Positions 55,854-64,000 of a DNA stretch of 64,000 bases are shown piece by piece (within the stretch, counting starts at the first letter, position 1; the number at the start of each line of letters is the position of its first letter). Both the position numbers and the translations under genes were made by a program. Origin of the DNA: Carnegiea gigantea (Eukaryota > Streptophyta > Magnoliopsida > Caryophyllales > Cactaceae); the NCBI GenBank assembly GCA_029747015.1, contig JAKOGI010001959.1, forward strand, positions 1 to 64,000. Reading direction: 5' to 3'. A model generated the notes under the pieces. The model was not told the origin of the DNA. It did no database searches and saw only the letters and a program-made list of their open reading frames with translations.

Positions 55854-58800
55854 GGTGGCTATAAAGAATGATTGTAACTAGGACAGTGGGAGGTGTGTCA
55901 TTGAATGAATCAAAATTCTCAAATGTAGATAAGAAAATTTTGACATCTAATAAGTGAAGGTTCATCATGACATTAATTAAGCAACGATGAGCACAACCAA
56001 TGAGTTTAAAGATAAATGACAATGTAAATTAAGCATACGCCAACATTAATACTAGCAAGGGATGAAATGAAGACTTTGAAGGTAATAAGTGGCCAACTAG
56101 AATGCATAGTCATTCGTGCCATCAATACATATGAATAAAGTTCAAGAAGGTGATATTACAGGGTAATATCATTATTTATAAGAAATGAAGTGACCACACC
56201 ATTATAGGTGGCAGGATCAAGGTAATAGAATATTTCCTCTAGTCAATAGAGGTCAGATTGTATCTTTTATTTAGAATGAGTTATACAAACATATAACTAT
56301 GAACCAGGGTCAAGCAAGGCTTCATACAAAAGCACACTTTTGATGAAATGGGAAATAGATTACGGCGACAAAAGTATTAGGGTTCCAACAATTGTTGGCG
56401 ATTGAAAAGGAGTGTATTTAGTTGAAAACAATGCATTTAATTGGGAAGAAATTACATCATTTGGATGTAATAAGGTCCACAGACAAACTCAGTCATGATA
56501 GAAGGAAATCATGTGTGCTCTGAGGATGTATAATTCTTTGAAGGTATACAATAGAAAATAACGTGCGGAAAGACAAATTTTAAAGATGAGATTTCTTTTA
56601 TGTCAATGAGAATGAAACTTATAATTCATGAGATTAATGAATATTGGGTATCTTAAAAGAAGGGCATCAATGTAAAAGATGAGATTTATTTTACAACTGT
56701 GGACGTTAATCAAAACCATTCAAGTAAATCATTTAGATTAATAAATTATGGAGAAATAGAGACAGAATGTTGATGATGAAACTAAAAATGATGAAGGAGA
56801 GGTATGTAAAGATTAACACTAATAGTAATGGGAATATTTCTTATGGAAATCATTATTTCAAAGAATAGATAGCATAATATGAAATGACTAGCAAAGAAAG
56901 ATGAGGTGGAGCAAAAATGACCCTAACCATTAACAGTGCAGCAATGGATGACAACAAGGATCAAATATTTCAAAAGTTTAGTTACACGAAAGAAAAGAAG
57001 GCAGTCAACATTGATTTAAGAGCCTAACAAGTGGCAAGGATGGGTGGTTTAAATTTCTGATAAAATGGTTAAGAGGTATGCCAAATACCACCATCTTCAA
57101 GGAATAGAATGTCAAAGGTGTTGATATGAAATAAATCCCTGTAGTGGTCCCTTCATGTAAGTATTTTTTCCCCTCCCTATGATTCCTATTTGGAAGATGA
57201 AATGTTCAAATGTTGTAGGCCAATACAATTATAATTAGCTATAGATAAAAACTTGGTGAATGTGTCGTGTAAGTTGATGACAAAACTAGGTACAAATTGA
57301 TGGGACAAAGACTTTTGCCAAAGTAACTTTCATTGGTTATGAAAGAATCCATATATAGGCCTATGTGATGGCAAGGGCAGAAATCATGATGGTTTCTAAT
57401 TTATTCCCAAGGATTAAGGAGTAAATCAAAGTGGCAAGGTTATACACATGAAGAGCTTATAGGAGCACCAATAGGAATATCACAAATGATGCAAGGAACA
57501 AAGTTGTCTTACACTTAAAACATTGTCTTAAAAACTTAGGTCACAGTCACAAAGGCATATAGTTAGCAACCTTGGGAAGGGCTTAGAAAAGAATTCAAAG
57601 CATTCTAAATAGGGATATACTTTACTGATGAGCTTCTTTAATTTGAATTCACTTATATGAGAGGGAAAATCCATTTTAGCATAATTAATTTAAGAATAGT
57701 GTCAAAACAAAATAACCAGCATTGAGGTCAGTTATCAGCAACATAAGTCATGTTACTACTAAAAGGAGGTTGTGAGAAGTTTGCTAAGTAGGGATAATTA
57801 GTGAAAATAAGAGGGATATATCTCAACTTGATGGTTATGATTCCATATAAAGATTAGCATCATAAGGTAATTCAACATGGAAAGGATATCAAATGAAGTA
57901 TTGATAAGGAGATCAACAACCTTTGTTTTTTTGGTAAAGTACAGCAGGGGTTAATGTGACTTAGAAAGGAATTATTGGTTTGGTTATGCTACTACATAAT
58001 ATGAGTGTGGCTAACCCTTGGTTGCAATCACAGAAATCAAAAGTTCCCAACAAAGGATGCACAACCATTTAACGATATTTTATAAGAGAGGTGTAATGTT
58101 AATTAGGTAAGGGTGACTATTGGCTCCTTTAAATCAATACAAAAACTCATGTGGCTAAAATTACGTGAGTTCGATATGTCTAAAAGAAAGTCACCTAGGT
58201 TTTTATCTTTTACATGGACACTTTCTATATCTTCTTTGCATCATAATCCTCTATTGTTATAACTAGAATTATCTCTTGGTAATGACTTCTTGAATATGAC
58301 ATTTTAATCCTATAAAATTACTCATAATAAATCTATGGAATCCATTTAATATATACTCAAGTCACGACTCTCAATTCCTTACTAGCATGAGTTGTAATCC
58401 ATCAATATCGAGGACCCTGAGTTTAACCTGTAGGATTATTACACTTCTATTATATTTTTTTTGTATCATTTGTCTTCCCAAATCATATCCACAAATCCAC
58501 TCCACTCATTAGTTAGAATATAAGTTATGACATCTAAAATTCCCCATATATAAAAGGCAAGAATATCTATACATATATAACTCATCCCTAAGCTTTTTTT
58601 CAGAGTTTCACTTATCTAAATAGTTATTTCCTACAAGATAAGTGTGCTTGGTGTTCATATCCACTGCTCTTGTTTCTTTAATGATTCTCACATCCATGTG
58701 TCATTTTCTTTTTTTCTTCTTTTTTTTCTCATTTACTTTTCTCAATTTATCCCCGATGATCACCAGTCAATGTGACATCATTATTCTCTTATGATCACCA

Positions 58801-59367
58801 TAATTGAATGCCTGCTACTGTCAATAGAGTAATGAATGGAACATATTCCTTATTTATACCCTCATTTCTCTTCCTCTTCTTTTTTTTCCGTGTCTAATTC
58901 TTGTTAGCCCCTAGCAAGTCTGCTTCTGTAATCACCTCGTACACTACTAATCTTCTCCATCTAGCTTATTTTACATAATCTGATTATCATATCTCAACCA
59001 AAAAGTACACGACAGCCAGTCCATCAAAAATCTGTAAGAAATGATTTTTGTCATTTCCATAAATTCCTAATGAATATCTTAGTGCTAAGGTCCACCTTAA
59101 AGAAATTCCATGTGCCTTTGGGGTTTGCTTTAACCCTAAAGTGATTTTGAACATTATAACTACAACCTCATTATAAACCTCCAAGGATTTTTATCTACGC
59201 ACTTACAAAGTTTTCAAAAGCTCATCAACTAATTAGCTCCTCGATTAGGATATGTTTATTTATATTACATTAGTCGATGGCCCAAAGTTACAATGTCAAT
59301 TGAAAACCTATGTCTAAATGTTCCCCACCTCTTCATTAAATTCATAATTGTGAACCACCTTTAAAGT
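55854..59367. other. unassigned 3.5-kb stretch, probable decayed retroelement interior
   Basis: By position this should continue the Tekay-like interior interrupted at 42791. No protein could be read in any frame; the longest frames are about 65 codons. The plus strand is purine-rich from about 55860 to 58100 and pyrimidine-rich from about 58150 to 59000, a sharp switch. No LTR, primer site or polypurine tract recognised within it. Confidence 0.5.
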
Positions 59368-61553
59368 ACAAATGTAACACCCCCAATCCCTACGGCTAGG
59401 AGCGTTACGTTTTCTTACTTCCTACCTAATTTTTGGGACGAAACGGACAGAGTTTCCCCTAAAAACTGACCGTTTCTAAGCTAAAAGCCTTACAATAAAC
59501 CCCTGCAAATCAACGGAAGCGTAATACATTTAAAAGAAGCTCAATGGCTACACGCCGGAGTTTATAACTCAACGAGCAACTCGCTCGAAGTACACCAAAC
59601 AGAATAGTTCATTAATACAAGAAAAATAAAAGATACAACTCAACGGTCGGAGTACTGGGGTTTACATCCCAAAACACAACTAAGTTCAAGTAAAGACATC
59701 TAACTAATCAGATGGTTGGCTCGCACGGCCATACAAAGCGACTCATAAACAATATGCATTATATGAGCCTGAAAACGTAGTTTACAACAATTACAAACTA
59801 GGAATACGTTATATTACATCGTTAAACTCATGAAACTACTTCTATATGGCACACATAACTCTTTTTCAACCAGGGGTAAACTTTAACTTCGCATAAGTGG
59901 CTTGACTTTCACCTGCCACAAAAAAAACCTGGGGAAAACGGGGGGAAGAGTAGTGGGATGAGTAACCACATGCTCAGTGAGTGTCTCCCGATCCTCTTTA
60001 AAACCAAAACCGTTGCAAGCAATAATATCTTTAATAGTCATATATCACATATTTATACTTTACTATCATATTAGGCATTCTTAAATCCTCAAGAAAGGAT
60101 CACTATCCATGAACTTCATTTTTAGCCGTTCAAAATCATCTTTAAGCCCCTAAGTGACCGAACTCCTTAACTAATAAGCACTTAAGCACATAAGTAAGCA
60201 TTGAGGGCTAAGCATAGGAATCTTTCTTTTTCATAAACATAACTCCTTAGTATTCCATTTAAACTAGGCATGAAACCTCATTCATATGATGTGGACATAA
60301 GGTTATCTCTTTTCATAATCATACTTTTCTTAGCATTTCATTCATATGATATGCATAAGACACACACATTTCAAGTCACAATCAATCTCATTCATAAGGT
60401 AGGCACGAAATATGCTCATAATGCTTTCTTTTTTTTATATTCGTATCTTACTTAGCATCTCATTCATAAATTATGCTTGGAATATGCACACGTCATACAT
60501 AGGAAGTTGTCTTTCTTTTTACTGAAAACACTTTATTTAGCCTCTTGAGGCTCATTAAGAAAACTCTTCTCTTAGCTTTTTGAGGGTCATATTCTTTAAA
60601 AGAAATCTCTTTCGTAACGGTCGCATACTGACCCTTATAAACTTTTCACATTTCATTCATCTGGCCTCTTAATGGCCCATAAAAACTTTCTTCCTGAAAT
60701 GCTTGAAATGGCATAATGCCGACTGCTTTTCTTCGCTTATTAGGAAAATACATCTGGCATAAGATCATTATAGGGTGCTCATTGGGTGAGATCTATTCTT
60801 AACCCCATAGTGAGACCTAACGCTCATGCTTAAACTCTTACCCCCGGGACGGCTACATATAACATATCGGACCATTACCCTCATCAGGGTCTTCTAGGGT
60901 TTCCTAGCACCAGGACTTATCCCCTAGGCTAACATCATTTATATCATATTGTTCGAAGCATATTATCTTAGCCAATTTAAAGCGTACGGGCTATAACAGC
61001 TAATAATTTTGCTGCCTCTCACAGCGAAATCCTTTATCATACAACTCACGCCTTTGTAAAACTCTTTAGGGATTCCCCCGTTCAAGCAAGTTCACTCCCA
61101 AAACTATATTCATTTAGTTAAAATAGGCCATTATGCACTAATAATTATGGCTAATATCATTTCAAAACATGAAATCCTTCTTTTTCAAAACTCACCCTTA
61201 TGCAAGTAATCAAACTTAATGACATAGAAAGGGTAGGGGTGCATATGTACATATTCAAACGTTTCATAATTCAACTTAGCAACATAAGACACACATGGCC
61301 TCGCAATCCACATGATTGTGGTAAACACAATCGAGACTCGCTCCTCACATAGCAACCGACCATAGCACCTCGAACCACTCATAGTTCTACCTCAAACTGT
61401 CCAACTACCATCTTGGTTTCAATTTCATAATTTAGCATTCTAATCATTATAATATACTAAAAGGCGATATGTAAACTTACGTAACTTACCAATGCTTAAC
61501 TTACCAAACAAACAAACAACAATTAGCAGTGTGTTGCAAACAACGGTTATAAC

Positions 61554-61590
61554 CATACATACATACATACATACATACATACATACATGC

Positions 61591-61670
<80 letters not shown>

Positions 61671-61685
61671 GTATATATATATATA
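61554..61685. repeat. (CATA)n followed by (TA)n microsatellite
   Basis: About eight ACAT units (61554-61588), then nearly 100 bases of alternating TA broken by TATTATA and TATAATA, which make the block close to an inverted repeat. Open frames of Tyr/Ile on both strands here are artefacts. Confidence 0.95.
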
Positions 61686-61862
61686 GACATTCATATGACA
61701 TTAACTTGAAACGAACGCTTAGTAAGCTGAATCAAACTAACAAAGCATGAAACACGATTACATTCATGTATTGCAGTTAAGGGGTAATCATGCTCATTTC
61801 GTTATTCGAATGTTGTTTCCAAAGCTACTTCACAAGCATAATTCAACTAAATAGACAAGTAT

Positions 61863-62337
61863 CGATTCGAGGCCTTCATTCATTATTTCGAAGTTACATT
61901 TTAAGCCTAATTAAGCCATTTAAGCACAATACGATTCAAGGCATTCGTTTATTACGTCGAAGTTACAATTCAAGTCTAATTAAGTCACTTAAGCATAATA
62001 CGATTCAAGATGTTTGTTTGTTACATCGAAGTCACTATTCAAGTCTAATTAAGCCACTTAAGCATAATACGATTCAAGATGTTCGTTTATTGCATCGAAG
62101 TCACCATTCAAGTCAAATTTTTAGGCATGTATCAACTGGGTATACTTGAATCGATTCTGAACATGCACAACTCATTTCGATGCTAATTTTCAGGCATGTA
62201 TTAACTGAATACACTTGAATCGATTCTAAACATGCGTATCTCATTTCAAAGCTATTTTTCTAGTGTGAACTAACTAAACTAACATGTATCGATTCAAAGC
62301 CACTTTCGAGTATCAATCAACTAAACTAACATTTAAC
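61863..62337 (-). repeat. 69-bp tandem subrepeats in the Tekay-like LTR, about 7 units
   Basis: Each unit begins CGATTC: at 61863, 61932, 62001, 62070, 62152, 62221 and 62290. Spacing is 69, 69, 69, 82, 69, 69. The first four units share TTCGTTTATTACATCGAAGT-like and TAAGCATAATA-like parts. The next ones share AACATGC, AGGCATGTAT and ACACTTGAAT parts. All lie inside one LTR. Confidence 0.88.
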
Positions 62338-63434
62338 GATCCGCAGTCATTTCCAGACAAAAACTAGCTAAACTTAACATGCATCGCAGTTTAAAGGTTA
62401 AAATAATTTTGAAACTCCTAATACTTAGGAGGCGAGAAACACCCACCTGGACTCCAAGCTAAAGGCTCGAATCCAAGGCTGCTGGCTTGACTCTAGGGCT
62501 TGAACAATTCCAATCCCCCGGCTCTTGCTCATTAATGCACAAACAGGCCCCATACCACGCCTAAACCGCGCATTTCGAGCCCTAAATTCACCCAAAAGCT
62601 CACTCACAGTCTTGAACTCGTGGCGGGTGCTTGGGGCTATGAATGTACTCGCAACTTGTAGAGGAATTGAAGTAACTAAAAGCTAGATGGCATGGTCATG
62701 CTTCGACCCGCGTCTCGGCTTCGAACTGCCGCCCAAACCCACCAAAAACACGGTGGTTCTTCTCCGTTTTTGCTCAAATTTCGCACCAGAGGTTCGTTTG
62801 TTGGTGGGTAAGCTTGAATTAGGGGGATTTCGAGTTGGGTTGAGGCAAAATCGAGGGTTTTCGAGCTCCCTTGGCCGTGCACATGGTGGGTAGCAGAGGA
62901 GGAGGAAAGAGATGCTGAGGAGAGAGAGAGAGGGATGTCGGGGTGGGTAGTGGCCGCGTGAAGGAGAAGGGACAAAAAGGGTTCCGTGATTTTACAAATA
63001 TATCCCTCCCTCTTTCTTTCTTTTATTTTTGTTCCAAGCCGCTTAGGAATCGGTACTGCTAGCTTAGTTTGCATCCCAAACTCTAAATTCAATAATCGAT
63101 AACCTGACCATGCATCGATTATTCGTCCCCAAATATATCTAGATTCGATTTAATAAACATCGAACAATATCTAAGGTCAACAACCTAATTATATTCGGGT
63201 TCCCAATCGATTTAGTGCTCGTTAATAACCATTATTAACGCTTACTAAAAGTCATCGAAAGAGTTTCAAAAATAATAATATTAATAGCGATAGAAATATT
63301 CTTTTTGATAAAATTATTGCTCACATAAGCACATCAATAATAATTTAACTCGTATAGTTAATAAATATGCGAATTTTATAACGCAAAAAGCAAGACAAGC
63401 AGGCTAACTTAAAACAAAGAAGGCGGGTCTTACA

Positions 63435-63475
63435 CTCTTCTCCCCTTAAAAGAATTTCGTCCTCGAAATTCTACA
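63435..63475 (-). other. polypurine tract and pre-LTR motif, Tekay-like
   Basis: The minus strand reads TTTCGAGGACGAAATTC, then TTTTAAGGGGAGAAGAG, directly before the LTR start TGTAAGACCCG. This is the canonical Tekay/Del block. Confidence 0.92.
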
Positions 63476-64000
63476 TCTAAGTTCGGTCTTTCCTAGAATG
63501 TACGCACACAACTAGGATCTACGCGGTAGGTCTCCAAAAGATTTCATTTTGCAGACACTACTTCTTTTAAATCGAATGAAAATGGCTTATGGTATCCAGT
63601 CTCCTCCTCGCCAATCCTCTTCAGATGTCTACTCACTCTATTTAGGCATCGAGGGCAAATCGCATTGAAGAGGAGCAAATGAGTTGGCATGGACAACCAT
63701 ATTAAACTTGTTTTAAAAATGAACATAGATTTGCGATAATCTAGACTGAATCCACCTAGTAAGCAACAACTCTATGCATATATATTGCTTATGAATTAAA
63801 GTGTAAATGAAGGCCAAATGGGAAGTTGACTCCTCAAGGTCATATACAAGTAGTCTCATTCTAAAACATGAATTCAAGTCACCTTTGGGATCACAACAGT
63901 TAACTTAGAGATTCCTATAACACATTAGAATAATAAGAATGTCACATAGTACCACATAGTATCATTTAAGCATAATAGCGTCACATAGCATTCCATAGTA
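63476..64000 (-). other. post-pol untranslated interior of Tekay-like element (runs off window)
   Basis: No protein readable. In Tekay elements the stretch between pol and the 3' LTR is untranslated, so pol is expected right of base 64000 on the minus strand. Repeated CACATAGTA / CATAGCATTCC words occur in the last 60 bases (63935-64000). Confidence 0.6.

Larger units (their letters stand above)
59373..63434 (-). repeat. 4.06-kb Tekay-like 3' LTR (minus strand)
   Basis: From TGTAACACCCCC at 59373 to GGGTCTTACA at 63434, with TGTAA/TTACA inverted ends. The right edge is fixed by the reversed polypurine block. The five bases outside the left edge are ACAAA (59368-59372); the partner is out of the window. 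It resembles in blocks the remnant at 14918-15132 and 18690-20590 but is a different subfamily from the 4314-14917 element. It contains a large microsatellite (61554-61685) and 69-bp tandem repeats (61863-62337). A TATA position was not identified with confidence. Confidence 0.88.

Noticed and set aside
61492..61701. Tyr/Ile repeat proteins on both strands
   Set aside because: Translations of the TA/ACAT microsatellite.
1..64000. Host protein-coding genes, tRNA, rRNA or organelle DNA
   Set aside because: None could be recognised on either strand; all readable proteins belong to retroelements.

Overview
The window is plant nuclear DNA, most likely from an angiosperm with a large, repeat-rich genome and probably a eudicot. 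It is AT-rich, shows no recognisable host gene, tRNA or rRNA, and is built almost entirely of nested retroelements. These belong to Ty1/copia, Ty3/gypsy Tekay/Del-like, Athila-like, Tat-like and CRM-like chromovirus families, plus a plant LINE. Every coding region carries stops or frameshifts, so nothing here looks autonomous. The setting fits pericentromeric or other heterochromatin (inference). Family names come from recognising motifs by eye, not from a database search.

Layout, left to right. (1) 1-4313: the 5' half of a minus-strand Ty1/copia element, with integrase running off the left edge, protease, gag, tRNA-Met primer site and a 1.47-kb LTR. It sits inside the 5' LTR of (2), a plus-strand Tekay-like element at 4314-14917 with about 3.4-kb LTRs and a decayed internal region that keeps only a protease/RT relic. 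(3) 14918-20590: an older minus-strand Tekay-like LTR remnant, split by a complete inverted solo LTR (15138-18684) flanked by perfect CTTTT target duplications. (4) 20591-26320: unassigned DNA, a LINE reverse transcriptase relic (21870-23395), a degenerate LTR-like piece and a 117-bp tandem repeat. (5) 26321-38866: a full-length Athila-like element with two LTRs of about 1.36 kb, tRNA-Asp primer site, gag, protease, RT, RNase H, integrase, a degenerate ATHILA-ORF1-like gene and a polypurine tract. (6) 38867-42791: LTR-like scraps, a Tat-like gag fragment and a truncated Tekay-like LTR with 171-bp internal repeats. (7) 42797-55848: a minus-strand compound gypsy element, LTR-internal-LTR-internal-LTR, bracketed by one AAAAG target duplication. 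(8) 55854-59372: unassigned. (9) 59373-64000: a 4.06-kb Tekay-like 3' LTR with 69-bp subrepeats and a large AT/ACAT microsatellite, then the polypurine tract and the start of an internal region that runs off the right edge.

The genes do not work together as a host pathway. Each group is the gag-pol set of one retroelement: gag for the particle, protease for maturation, RT/RNase H for cDNA synthesis, integrase for insertion. The most unusual structure is the three-LTR, two-body array with a single target duplication, best explained by unequal recombination between LTRs after one insertion. No new defence, RNA or metabolic system was found.
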